A stretch of 64,000 nt of DNA from Nemania diffusa. Its lineage: Eukaryota > Ascomycota > Sordariomycetes > Xylariales > Xylariaceae. Numbering within the stretch: the first letter of the stretch is position 1; every line of letters starts with the position of its first letter. Under the pieces are notes generated by a model. The model saw nothing but the letters and a program-made list of their open reading frames with translations. It did not search any database and was not told where the DNA came from. Of the stretch, positions 13,181-24,759 are shown piece after piece. The stretch lies in contig JBBPUQ010000003.1 of NCBI GenBank assembly GCA_038501195.1, forward strand, positions 1,380,501 through 1,444,500, read 5' to 3'. A program made the translations under genes and the position numbers.

Positions 13181-15182
13181 TGTCTGTTCTGCCAAAAGCG
13201 GTAATGCTATATACCCACAGAGAAACCTATGCCTAGCTCGCTCTTCTCTGAAGCCTGCGACACAGTCTGACGATCAAGGCTATCTATATGAATCTTATCC
13301 TGAAGGATCGGTGGCGGTCAGGCTTGTTGAATCCTAAATTATGAGGCTGGTCTGCTAGGCAAGGCAGCAGTATCGTGTGTCGTGATCAAGGTACAGAAGA
13401 AAGAGAATACCTTAGGTGGGATGAGAACACAAAGGGCTGGTTATCACAGCCTAGGTGATGTGCGCCGAGGTCTAGTAATGCGCGGCGAAGGTATATGGAA
13501 GTGCGAGACGGGGAGAGAGGTAGGGAGGGAGTGGGAGATACTTCGCAACAAGCAGCGGACGAAGGACTCTGCAGGAAGAATCGCGGGTGTTGATGTGAGT
13601 TAGGCTGGGCGGGTAACAACAGTCGCGGGTAGAAAGGCTGATGGTGTTGGACTTTGATGACTTGTTGCAGTCTCAACTGATAGAAGGGCAACGTGGCGGG
13701 GTGGTGATAGTTTCCGTGCGAAAGTGCAGGTACGTGCGGCCTGAATCAAATGGCTTGTAGTTTATGAGCATTGTAGATGTAGATGGTTACTTATAGAGTG
13801 CAGGTCAGGGAAGGCAGCTACTATGATAGGCCTGGAGCAGGTTGTGAGTATCAGTATAAGAGGGAGGTATCTAGATGTCTTAGAAAGCTTAAATAATAAA
13901 TACTTAGAGAAGTATAGCAAGCCTACAGGTACGGCTTGCAACAATTGAGACCATTGAAGTAGGTAGGTAGGTAGGTACTTTACCAAGTTGGGGTTCAGTC
14001 TTATGAGGCTGATGGAGGCAAATGGAGGTAAATGAGATTGGAGGACGAAGCGCTATTCTAATCCCGTCAATTGACGAGGTACCAACCTACGTAAGATGTA
14101 CCCATAGAGGTACCTCACCTGGGTTTTTATGTAGCGTTACATCTCTACCTTAGCCACATATGGATGTCTTGTGTAAAGTTGTTGAAACTGCGTAGGAAGT
14201 GACGGCTTCAAAGGCAGCAAGATAGGGAAGTCGCAGGGAACGAACAAGTGCCCACCGGATTAAATGGTCCATCCGTGAGTTGAGAGTACCTAGGTACCTA
14301 ATATAGCCATTTCTACTTATTAGGTAGGAAAATATATAGGTATGTCTATGCACTTCCCTACCTAATGTACCTAGATAAGTAAGTAAGCTGACACTTTACG
14401 TTATGCCTACGCAAAAGCGAGGAAATACTACCCTAGACGTATACACTTATATTGAAATGGGACGTGTGAATGCACAGCCTCATGTGGCTTGATCGCATGC
14501 ACCGCCTCAACTCACCACGGCACTGATTAGGTACCTGTAAATACCTGCCTAAGCCTAAGCAAGACCGCCACGACCGTGAGAAAAGGGGTATCATCTGGGT
14601 AAGAAGTTGACGTGCTGTAGCACACGATTTATTTATCGGATGGCCAATACGAGGGCGGCAAATCGTGTGTGACTTCTTGCGGCACACCCAGGACTAATTT
14701 ACCTACTCACTAATCCACGGCTTTAACACAGCATGGTGAAACCTAGTGGTGTTGTCCATCCCGGTATTCAAAGCGCTTCTCGTTCTTAAACTTAGAATCA
14801 TATTTTAAGGCTGTATTATTCAAATCGTGAAAAATCTCTAGTCGCGAAGGCGGTTTATTAGGAGTATCTGCTTGGTGAAGACTGGATCGGTACATGATCG
14901 TCACATATTCTTTGCATAGACTGTGTCCTCTCGGGTTGTTTATATATAGGGAGAACAATATATGACATTTTCGACCTACGGTTGACCTTTAGGTTTACAA
15001 GTTGGTAGCATAAAGTGGTGCAAATCAGCCGTAAATTGCGTGTAAGCTATACACCAAGCTTTAACTTAACAATCATACCTTAACTTAATTTTATCTAACT
15101 GGGTATAATATACGTGTGTGCCCATCTCCAGATCGCAGGAAAAAAACTGCACACATTCTGTCTAACAGCTTTGACCTCCAAG
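13181..15182. other. intergenic region of about 2 kb without a recognised gene
   Basis: Short overlapping frames at 13382-13691, 13762-13986, 14150-14353 and 14433-14687 have no domain. Tandem GTAG repeats lie at about 13959-13978, with TACCTAGGTACC motifs near 14282-14300 and 14350-14375. The right end is AT-rich and should hold the promoter of the membrane-protein gene. Confidence 0.5.
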
Positions 15183-15764
15183 ATGTTGCTCGATAATACC
15201 GACTCAGGCAACGAAGGTAATATACCTGAGCCTTCTCACACTGTTGAAGCTTTTATATCGCTACTTCTCCCGAGGGAACAGCGTCGGGCTCTAAGGTTCG
15301 TTCTCTAGCCTCTTTACAAAACAATGCCGTTATTGCATAGCTGGTGATTCTGGCATACTTCTCTATGACAGTTTCCTTGCTGCTTCCATGCAGCGGTTTA
15401 TATAGAATACTAACTACTCGTTACATTTTATAGGATTGTCAGGTTTTGGAGGAAGATTTCCTTCATCTATAGTAATATCTGCGTCTTTTTAACATTGGTC
15501 GTCCTGGAGATTCTCATAGTTATCACCTCTACGCAAAACGAGGAGGAGCAGGTGGCAAGAAACAAGGCTTGGATCTGCAATTATATACCACGAGAGCTAC
15601 ATTATCAACGACCGGAGAGCTGCGTATCCTCGCGTCTCTGCTGGTACATCGTGGTCATCCCGTTTTACATACAGACATTCGTATTATACACCCACTACAT
15701 TAACATATTATCCAACTACGCGAATTCCCGCGACCTGAAAAGCCGAAAGATCAAGCGGCGTTAG
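15183..15764 (+). CDS. small two-span membrane protein, unknown family
   Basis: I propose two exons, 15183-15295 and 15434-15764, around a 138-bp intron (donor GTTCGT, ACTAAC branch at about 15409-15414, acceptor TTTATAG), giving 147 residues. The junction restores ...RRALR-IVRFWRKIS... in frame. An acidic/polar N-terminus precedes two hydrophobic segments of about 20 residues: IYSNICVFLTLVVLEILIVIT and a second starting at LCWYIVVIPFYIQTFVLY. The tail is basic and ends KSRKIKRR, suggesting a membrane protein with a cytosolic C-terminus. I do not recognise the family. The last 14 bp overlap the 3' end of the aldehyde dehydrogenase gene on the other strand. The donor is non-standard, so the model needs transcript support. 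Confidence 0.5.
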
Positions 15765-17397
15765 TCCACACGGACTGGATGTTGCACCAGCCGATCAAGC
15801 CTGGAACTCCCAGCTCGGACCCGAAGCCGCTCTCCTTGTGGCACGCGAACGCCGTCGACGCGGAGAGCTCGGCATGGCCGTTGATCCAGACGCTACCGGC
15901 CTCCAGCTTCCGGACGATTCTGTTGCCGCGGTCGAGATCCTTTGTCCACACGGACGCGCCGAGACCGTAGTTGGTGTCGTTGGCTCGTCGGATCACGTCT
16001 GCTTCGTCTGACCATTTCATGACGGGGAGGATAGGCGCTGTGGAAATGTTAGTAGATAGTCTACTCGCCGCCCCTCTACCACAAACACATACCGAAGGGC
16101 TCATTGACCACAATATTAGCGTCATCCGGCGGGTTGTCGATAACCATCGGGCGGACGAACCAGCCGCTCAGTCCCTCAGTCGAGCAGCCGTTCTCCGGGA
16201 TAACCTTCAGCTTGGCCGCCTTGATCTCTTCCAGGATCTCCTTCACGCGCTCGTACTGCGGACGAGTGGAGATGGGCCCGACAATCACGCCCTCCTCGAA
16301 GCCGTCGCCGAACTTGGCGTTCGTGACGTACTTCACGACCTCGTCGAGCACGGCGTCGTAGATCTTCTCGTGGACGTAGAGCCGCTTGACCGCCATGCAC
16401 AGCTGGCCGGACCGCAGGAGCGCGATGCGGGCGATCTTGGGGCCCACGACGGCCGGGTCCGCGTCCTCGAGCACGATGGCGGGGTCGTTGCCGCCGAGCT
16501 CCAGCGTCATGCGCTTGAGGCCCGCTGAGCCGCAGGACTTCACGACCTTCTGCCCGGTCTCGCACGAGCCGGTGAAGCTGACCTTGCCGATGCGGGGGTT
16601 GGAGGTCATCATGGGTCCGAGGTCATCTTCGCCGCTGATGCACTGGAGGACTCCCTTGGGGAAGAAGGGGAGGCCGATCTCCACCATCTTGAGGACGGTG
16701 TACGGCGCGAAGGGAGACGGCTTGAGGATCAGGGCGTTGCCGGCCAGCAGGGCCGGGGAGATCTTGCCACAGCCCAGAATGCATGGGCCGTTCCAGGGGA
16801 CAATCCCGGCCGTCACTCCGATGGGTATGTAGCGCTCGACTACGTGGCGGCCCCAGGTTGATTGAGTCACATTTTCAGGCACTACGAGATCCAGAGTCAG
16901 GAATCATATCACTAAGAATAATCGAAACAAGAACATGGGTCTCATCACTACTTACGGGTGAGTTTGCAAAAGTCACGGAGCCATTCCACACCCCAATGGA
17001 CCTCGTGAATGGTCATGGGAAGCTACAATACACAACATCTTAACACTCCAATCATCTATTTTCTCCTTGGAAAACTCACAGGAAAGCCAGTTTCTAGGAC
17101 AAGGAGCTTAGCGAGTCCGTCAACATTGGCCTCTATGGCATCAGCATAGGCCTCGATTGCGTTCCTACGATCCTCCCAGGACACCTCAGCCCAGGCTGGG
17201 GCCGCGGCATGGGCCGCATCGATAGCTCTTTCAAGGTCATCGCCTGTGGAAAGTGGCACCTCTGCATTTTCCTTTAGGGTTGAGGGGTTGATGGTGCGTC
17301 GTGTCTTTTTCGTGCTAGTGAGCTTGCCATCGATGATATTGTGGAACACGGTGAAATCTATTGGAGTCACGCCGTGGGAGGCAGGTTCGAACGCCAT
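15751..17397 (-). CDS. NAD(P)-dependent aldehyde dehydrogenase
   Basis: Four exons (17080-17397, 16956-17022, 16093-16881, 15751-16037) with introns of 57, 74 and 55 bp give 486 residues, the normal ALDH length. Visible landmarks are the N-terminal INPSTLKENAEVPL segment, PWNGP with Asn159, KPSP with Lys182, the cofactor loop FTGSCETG, the general base Glu256 in LELGG and the catalytic Cys290 in GQLCMAVKR. The segment NEPFAPILPVMKW is rebuilt exactly across intron 3. The enzyme oxidises an aldehyde to the acid with NAD(P)+ in the cytosol. The substrate cannot be read from the sequence. The AVKR form after the cysteine resembles ALDHs of aromatic or aliphatic aldehyde catabolism (recalled pattern, weak). 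It lies downstream of a Zn2Cys6 regulator on the same strand. Confidence 0.95.
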
Positions 17398-18918
17398 GAT
17401 TGAATTAATATCGAGTTCTTGTTGTCCCTAGATCTGAAGGTGTAGAGATGGTGAGCTGATAGCCAGCGGGTGACAAATTTAGCTTATATGTTAGGATATC
17501 ATCAGTTTAGAATATGGCTAGTCCCTTGCTCGTTGTTCAGCTTTCTATAAGTTCTTTTAACGTCCTAATAGTGCTAGCGATGATCAGGTACAGATTCATC
17601 AAAGACATATCCTAAGGTCAGGTATCACCCCGCATGAAGTATCCTTTGATTCTGCTCTAGGGTTTACCGTACCAAAGCGTCACTCTCCATACATAACAAT
17701 AACCCGCAGAGTGATTTTCGAGGTAGGGGGAGCTTCGTGACCGAGATAGGCAGATTGAGCCTTTTGAAACCTTGCCGCCAGGTCAATTTTTTGTGTGTTC
17801 AGCTTTGTGCTAATGTCAAGGCACTGAACGCGGCTCATCTCCCACCCGAGCTAAAGGTGTAGGAGGTGTAGAAAGAAGTGGTAGATAAAGAAAAGATACC
17901 ACTCGACCTCTAATCATACGCCAAGCACTTATGTCTGAACTCCATTTTCTGAGTCGGCTTTGTGATCGTGGGATACCTTTAGCTCGAAAATTTACACAGT
18001 ATTTACCAATGTAAGGAGGTCTCTTTCTAGCTAGAGACAGTCTGAAAGGGTGGTTTCTGTGATCTTCCTTTATCAATGTACCGACAGGCTGCATCCAGAG
18101 AGCCAAGTGTTTGTTTGTTAAATGGTCCACGTGCCAATATTTGCTCTGAAACATCTATTGACAATGAGGACCCTAACGAGACCTCGTCGGATGAACAAAG
18201 ATTCACGTGGTGGCTTGGTACAGCAGCCAGAGACTCGGGACATTCATTCCTTTTCAGCAGGGCATCGAAACAGATATCTATTTTGTCACTCCCTCTTTGG
18301 GACCCTTGGGGAGTCGTGGTAAATATTGTCTTAGCTAGATGGGTGTAGCTTGATGATGTATATGCTCGGATGTCCTAGTTCCCGAACTCCTAGGTAGCCC
18401 TAACTCGGGGGGGTATACTGTGTAAACACAGGGAAATGATTAGTGTGATGGAATGTGACTATCACATCAACAGGAGATGTGGAGATCTTCGAAATAGCTG
18501 ATGGGAATGCCTTTGCCTGGGACACAGCGGACAATGGAAGATGAAGCACCTGAGTAGGTATCCTAAATGATGGACGAAGCTAGAATTCACCCAAACTGAC
18601 AGAATACTCTGTCTATCCGAAAAGAGAGAGTCTCATTTAGCCAGCTTATCTATTTTGTAAGCCACACAGCCTAAGCTGTATTAGGATTGTATGTCTCGCG
18701 TCTATCGGATATCTCACATGGATAAAACCCACTCAAGACCGTCTTCGACCACCAAGAACAATCACAGACGAGTAAAGGGATAATGGATGTGAGTGAAACA
18801 AATACCCCACCACCCCTCGGGCAAGGGATATATACAATAGTACGAACTCACGATTGTTGATCTTAGTAGTGAGAACAACAAGGTCCCGAAGCAGCGGACA
18901 ATCAAAGACCTATAAGTG
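17398..18918. other. intergenic region, promoter side of the aldehyde dehydrogenase
   Basis: About 1.5 kb lies between the aldehyde dehydrogenase start and the stop of the Zn2Cys6 regulator. Open frames at 17816-18154 and 18076-18348 lie on opposite strands over one another and have no domain. I see nothing else. Confidence 0.5.
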
Positions 18919-21495
18919 TTATTGTATATCTAAAAACCCGTCGAGCAAGTCCGTGTTTGCTGTGTGATTTGGCTGTTCCTCTAAAATACCCATCAACTCC
19001 GGTATCAGTAGCTCTGATGCGTTCATAGACTCCCGTACGGCGTCAATATCATTGTATGGCATTACAAAAGGCGCATTGGTGATGTCTGAATGGTGGTTGC
19101 TGAACTGGTAGCTCCCGGTGCCTATCGCAAGCTCGTCCCTTGTTATTTGTACAGCAGGGGGGGTCGTCATAGGGCATCCTGATGTCGAACAGGGAAAAGA
19201 GCCCATGAGTATGTGTGCCTCTTGTGTCGTTTCTCCAGAACCCCAGATTTCTGTTGGGATAGTATCGGAGACATTCGCCCGCTCAATCCTAATAGTTCCA
19301 CAAAAGGGGATGTTCAAGGCTAGCGCATCACTACTATTGGTCTCTTCTTGGCTGCTACTTTTCGGTTGATCGGTGCTAGAAGGTAAATGAATGTTGTAGC
19401 TTATACCCCTATAAGCTTCTTCCTCGATAACGAGGAGCCTTCGAAAGATTGGGACTATGCCAGATGCTATATTGTCGTCCGATTCGACTTCGGCAATCCT
19501 TTCTATGCTACGGAGTGCCCGCTCCATAAGACCACGATTGGCAAGTCGTTGGTGATCTAAAAGGCTAGATATCCCAAGGCCGTCGTAGTTGCCAGGGATA
19601 TGGCTTCCAGAACTGGTATGAATGTGCAGAAGACATAGCACAATACTGGCTACGAACGCAAAGACGTCGAGCCCGCGACAGTAAGAGACGTCGGGATGAC
19701 GCTTGCGGAAGGTTGTAAAACTGGTTAAAACCTCGCGACTAGAATTGATAGCAGTGGGAGTGAAAGAATAATACTGCTGGCCGCCCAGGCAGCGTAACAT
19801 GTACGGTAGATGAGTTTGCAACAATATATTGTAATGTGCAAAGTGGACCATAAGGCGATAGATCACGCTGGGGAACCCTTCTTCACCGCTGTCAGACCAA
19901 TCAGGGGGCGACCACCACTGAGCTGGCATACAGGCCGCGGCTTTCTGAAGCATCTTGTCAATTTCCTTTGTCTCGGCTAGGTCATATATGTTCAAGCGGT
20001 TCCGCTGAAGGATACGCCCAACTGCCATGGAGTGAAGTCGCCCCATTCGTTCTGAGGGTGTGAGCCTGTCTAAAAACTCTGGAGCTCTCTGGCTGTGTTC
20101 TACCGGGTTGGGCGAAATACCTAACATCAGTGAGAAGTACTGATCAAAATGGACGAGGAGAAACCATATGCCTTCCCGGTGGGATGCTGCATTCGCCTCA
20201 TCTGCAGTTAGATTCTGTGCTAGGGTTTTATTTTGGCGGTCAAGGCCAAGTATCTGCGCCATTGCCATTGCGCGTCGTAAGACAATCCACGCGCGGCGGA
20301 TGTTCCCCAGATAGTCGTGATAGTGACTCTCGAGAAGTAGGCACTACCGAAAAGACTTAGTGATTGCTATTCTCTGGTGTGTAGGGTAGCATCGAGGGCA
20401 TCGTAGTATATGTTGATTATCCATTATAGAATGCTCGCCTGTCGCTAATAAATTTATGACGAGGGTCAAGAATCGGGAGAAATATGCCTACCTCGATAAT
20501 TTCGATGGATTCGGGGAGGTTATCGTTGTGGGTTATTAGCTTACTGACTGTCTCAAGTACTCGAGACGCAATAGCGTGATATTGAGGGCTTGGACCTGTA
20601 TTCCCCTGACCGGATCGTGACGAGATCACCTGGATATACGCGCCTAAAGTTAGGAGTTTTCGTGCGATAGCCACGGGCGTGGTCCCTGGAGGCGGCAATT
20701 TCAGTAGGACCTGTAGCGAGGGCGGTGTTTGAAAGCTGGTGCATGCAGTAGAGAGGGCCGGATGAAGCCAGCCGGCGTCACTATCTTTGAGGATAGCATC
20801 GTGATGGTGTTCACTAGGCCAAGCTGCCACAAGTGCGCGGACCAAGGGTGTTACTAGCCCATCCGTGGCCTCCCCGAATTGCCCCGATGAGCTACCGGTT
20901 AGCAGCAACCTTGGAAGAGATAATTGCAAGATGCTTCCCGTGTCACTTCTGCCGTTGTCCTATCGAGATTTAAGTATTAAGCATGTGCGTCAGAGGTAAC
21001 AAAGTTCAGGGAACATACTAATAAGTGCGTGCTAGATATATATGAGCTAGGGTCTGGCAGGTCACTTGCTCTAGAGGATTCCGACGATACGACCACATTA
21101 TTAGGATTCGGAACGTTTATGCTTGAAGCATGGGTTTCATCACGCCCATCGTCCGGGAGCGACTGTGCATGATCCCCATAGACGCCACTAGAGTCGACCT
21201 TGCGAGCTAATTGCTCAACTAGTGCTTCAAGGCGCTCAAGGCGGCTGTCGTCCGGCTTGTTGACCTTACGTCTCTCGTGATGCACGGGCTCTTCAGAGAA
21301 CTCTTGGCCTATGCACTGTGTACCTCGGTGATAACAACCATCACACTTCCCCTCGTCGGTAGACCAGGTGCATCTATTTTTCCGCCGTTTGCATTCCCAG
21401 CAGCTTCGGGTCCCCTTGCGTAGCTTTCTTCGTTTGCCCGCAGGCTGGGCTGCCGGGGACACAGGCTCATGAGCCAATGAGCCGGAGTCCGCCAT
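18919..21495 (-). CDS. Zn2Cys6 transcription factor with fungal-specific TF domain
   Basis: Three exons (21019-21495, 20492-20959, 18919-20343) with introns of 59 and 148 bp give 789 residues. The binuclear zinc cluster at residues 32-61 has the spacing C-x2-C-x6-C-x8-C-x2-C-x6-C and is flanked by KRRKLRKGTR. A leucine-rich coiled-coil-like stretch (RLERLEALVEQLARKV) follows. The middle-homology domain begins near ESHYHDYLGNIRRAWIVLRR, a signature of fungal_trans regulators. The ATG at 21493-21495 is the only methionine start upstream of the cluster. The gene is divergent from a zearalenone-hydrolase-like gene 573 bp away and lies upstream of an aldehyde dehydrogenase on the same strand, so it is a candidate pathway-specific regulator of one or both (inference). 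Confidence 0.93.
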
Positions 21496-22068
21496 GTAAC
21501 CTAGCTCATGCAAGCGAGGACCTAGGGAGGGCCACTTTTCGTCAACAAACGTCGGCTTCCTAGATTTGGCGGAGAAAACTTAGGGCACTGGTATTCAATG
21601 AGCATGCATACAATAGAGTAGGTCACCTCTCCCCTCGTCGCAGCAGCATATTGTTCAGTATGCGGTAGCCTGTAAGCATCTGAGGTTTCCGCCGCGGCGG
21701 TCGAATCGAGTCCTATCAGATGTCAGATGTGGGGAACTAACCATGCTCACATCCATCCAGTTCCATCACAACCCCAAGCAGACCCAAGTAAGTAAAATAG
21801 GTAGTCAAGTTGAATGGAGCCTGCCTAAACTCAATAACCATGAAACTTGAGATCCTCTAAAAATGACCTGACGTTCTCTAGAGAACATGTTAGTCAGTCC
21901 GCCGCGCGGCGAAGATAGTTGTGCAATAGAAGACCGATGAGTGAGTACTGAGAAGAATAAGAGACCATGCCTTTCTCTGTAACATCAGGTCTTTAAGCTC
22001 AACCTCCTCAATACGACCAGCATTATCTCAATCTCCAGCTTAAAGACACCCAAAAACCTCCCATCACG
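21496..22068. promoter_or_regulatory. divergent promoter between Zn2Cys6 regulator and hydrolase gene
   Basis: This 573-bp intergenic region contains a perfect 12-bp palindrome CCGCCGCGGCGG at 21689-21700 and a 10-bp palindrome GCCGCGCGGC at 21901-21910. Zn2Cys6 proteins typically bind paired CGG/CCG triplets, so these are candidate sites for the regulator encoded next door. That assignment is inference. Confidence 0.5.
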
Positions 22069-22860
22069 ATGCGCACGAAAGGCACAATTACCACCCACGA
22101 GGGAATTACTTGGTACTATGAGCAAGAAGGCTCCGGACCGGATATAGTCCTGATACCGGACGGGCTAGGCGAATGCCAGATGTTCGACAAGCCAATGTCC
22201 CTGATAGCAGCCGAGGGCTTCAGGGTCACAACGTTCGACATGCCAGGCATGTCCAGGTCGTCCGACGCGCCGCCCGAGACCTACGAAGACGTTACAGGGC
22301 AGAAGCTAGCTTCCTACGTCATCAGCATCATCGACAAGCTGGGGATCGACACTGCCACCTTCTGGGGATGCAGCTCGGGCGGCTCAACGGTCCTCGCATT
22401 AGTAGCCGGGTATCCCGTGCGCGTGCGGACCGCACTGGCACACGAGGTACCGACGTACCACATAGACAACCTCAGCCATCTCCATAAACTCGAGGATGAG
22501 GTCATCTCCGCGAACTTGTCAGCGACAGTGCCTGCGGGATCGTGTGGGGATCTCGAGGCCTGGGCTGGTCTCGGAGACGATGCTCATGCCCGATTGTGGA
22601 AGAACTATGCGCGCTGGGCTCATGGATATCCCCGAACCATCCCGCAGTCCGCGGCAACCAACGTCGAGGATCTCCTGAAGCGGCCCCTGTATTGGACAGT
22701 CGGCGCATCAACGCCAGCCTCTCGGTTCTTCGATAATATAGTGACGGCAACTAAGGCTGGGGTCGATATCGGACATATCCCCGGAATGCATTTTCCCTAC
22801 GTGTCCCATCCCGAAGCTTTTACAAAGCATGTGGTAGACGCTACCCGTAAACACTTGTAA
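22069..22860 (+). CDS. zhd: alpha/beta hydrolase, zearalenone lactonase (ZHD101) family
   Basis: A single exon of 263 residues, one shorter than Clonostachys rosea ZHD101 as I recall it. The N-terminus with GITWYYEQEGSGPD, the stretch PDGLGECQMFD and the C-terminal PGMHFPYVSHPEAF match that enzyme very closely. The catalytic triad falls at the equivalent positions: Ser102 in GCSSGG, Glu126 in AHEVP and His241 in GMHFP. Trp183, which contacts substrate in ZHD101, is kept in ARWAHGYP. ZHD101 opens the lactone ring of the mycoestrogen zearalenone, which then decarboxylates to a non-estrogenic product. Activity here is inferred from similarity. The divergent Zn2Cys6 regulator is the likely controller. 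Family members with weak or different lactone specificity exist, so the true substrate is open. Confidence 0.93.
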   Translation: MRTKGTITTHEGITWYYEQEGSGPDIVLIPDGLGECQMFDKPMSLIAAEGFRVTTFDMPGMSRSSDAPPETYEDVTGQKLASYVISIIDKLGIDTATFWGCSSGGSTVLALVAGYPVRVRTALAHEVPTYHIDNLSHLHKLEDEVISANLSATVPAGSCGDLEAWAGLGDDAHARLWKNYARWAHGYPRTIPQSAATNVEDLLKRPLYWTVGASTPASRFFDNIVTATKAGVDIGHIPGMHFPYVSHPEAFTKHVVDATRKHL

Positions 22861-23311
22861 ATAGAACGCTTAATGAAGAGGGAAATGTGGGTTGAAGGGA
22901 ATCGAGGTTGCAGGCATAGAAAGAGGAGGAAAGGAGGAGGAATTCAAGATCAGTCTTTGACACTATTATACGAAAAATGACGATTTATCATGAGCTGTCT
23001 TTTATTGGGCTCAAAAGCCACCGATGATCCTGTTGCTGCTTAAACCAGGCGTCTATGTCCTGGAAAGGGGGTATCCCATGCATTGATTGCATCCTCGTGT
23101 TGCAATGCACCTTTCCCCTGCGGTATGTATAGCCGTCTAATAATGACATTAATTCGTTCGCCTGATAACCAAACTATCATGGTATAGCCAAATATACGCA
23201 TCAGCTAAGTGATATTGCCAAGGCCGACGCGAGTCTAAGCTTACAATATGACGCTGTACTCCCCCTGTTATTTAGTCCTATACTAAAACGCAGGTCCAGG
23301 TTTCTCTTCAA
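22861..23311. other. convergent intergenic region
   Basis: The 3' flanks of the hydrolase and RPA49-like genes meet here. I see no open frame or repeat of note. Confidence 0.5.
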
Positions 23312-24759
23312 TTACCGCTGCCGTTGGTACCTGACTTTTGGAAATTCCAAAGGTAAGGACAGGACTGCCATTTGCACCTGTGTTCCCTTTTCTGCGCCGG
23401 TCGCCTTTTTGGCCTTTCCACCAATCTCACGGAAGTATTGTGCAAATTGCTTGTCGTCCAAGCCCAAGTCGAAGCGGAGTTTGCTCGTCTCAAATTCGAA
23501 ATTCTCCAGGATAGCTGCCAGGGCGCAACAGTATGTGTATAACAAATCGCGATGGAATTTGTCTATCAGTTGGTTAGACGAAAATTTCCGCCTGATATTT
23601 TGGATTACGGGCTCAGGAGCTGGGTGGAGTAGCTGTCTGAGTTTATCGGGAGGAGGAATCCTGGGTGTTCTCCCCTTGATCAACTTCGAGAATTTTATGA
23701 GGAATTCTAGGTAGCGAAGGGCCTTTAACCTAGTAATTGAATCCGGACCTTCGCCAATAGGATTAAGTCGAGATGCGATAAATGCACTTGTTAGCATCTT
23801 GTTAGCACCTTTCTTGATGGCGTCTTGCCAATCCTTGATGGGAATGGCATTCAGCAATTCACCCCCAATCAACCCCTGCGGGGTGTAAACATCTTGTATC
23901 TCTTTAGCTTCGAAATTGCCTGGTGGTATAGGCTTCGCGGCATCGGCTGCCGCTTGAAGATCCTCCTTAGATGCCATGGTATTTGTGACTTCTCCAATTG
24001 CTGTCATCATAGCTTGAGAGGAAGCAGCCAGTGCATTCGTCTTTCGGCTGTTATCGACAATGGCATTTTCGGCGATTGCTGCAAGAGCCTTCTTGGATTT
24101 CTTTGTACCAAAGGCATGTCCTAGGTCGCTGCGAAGCTCCATCATATTCTAGATACCGTGTTAGCATCTACACCTGGCGAGCGAAAGGGAATGCTTACCT
24201 TAGATGCCGGCCTGCCCTGCAAGTCCTCCTCTCTAGATTGCTGGGATCGAACAACACCTCTGACAGCCATTTTTCTGGCTTCGACAACCGACAACTTGCC
24301 AGTCGCTGGGTCAAATACGCCTATGTAATGCTTGAGATGGGACTCCCGGCCACCAGGCCCCTCTTGTTTTGCTGTGTAGTCCAATTTGCTGTGCGAAGAG
24401 GAGTGGAGCAGGAGACTCGAAGTCGAAGTCGAAGTCGAGGACGCAGCATTCTTGCTTCGTTTTTGTTTGGAGTTGGACGGCGCGGACTTCGTGTAGGCTT
24501 GAAACTTGACCGAGTTCGGAAGACAAAGGCCGGGGTGCGTAGCTAGAACAGCAGTGAGTAGACGATAGGATATGAAATCAAGCAAGTTACAAGCCTACTC
24601 ACCTATTACCGGGGGACAGCTGCTACCCAATTTCACAGAGGCAACTTTGATTGTATTTGATTGAGCTGGGTCGGAGGCTGTCTGGATGGCTACTTTCTTC
24701 TTTGGCGGCGCGGCGCCCTCCTGTTCTCTCTTCCTCTTTTTCTCTTTATCGCTCGCCAT
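23312..24759 (-). CDS. rpa49: DNA-directed RNA polymerase I subunit A49
   Basis: Three exons (24603-24759, 24199-24542, 23312-24148) with introns of 60 and 50 bp give 445 residues. The N-terminus is Lys-rich (KEKKRKREQEG, PPKKKVA). The dimerisation domain with THPGLCLPNSVKFQAY and HYIGVFDPATGKL pairs with A34.5 in the family. The C-terminal tandem winged-helix part contains LLNAIPIKDWQDAIKKG and RLKALRYLEFLIKF and ends in MAVLSLPLEFPKVRYQRQR. A49 is a Pol I-specific subunit that supports initiation and elongation of rRNA transcription in the nucleolus. The first ATG (24757-24759) is chosen because it opens the lysine-rich leader typical of the family. Confidence 0.9.
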
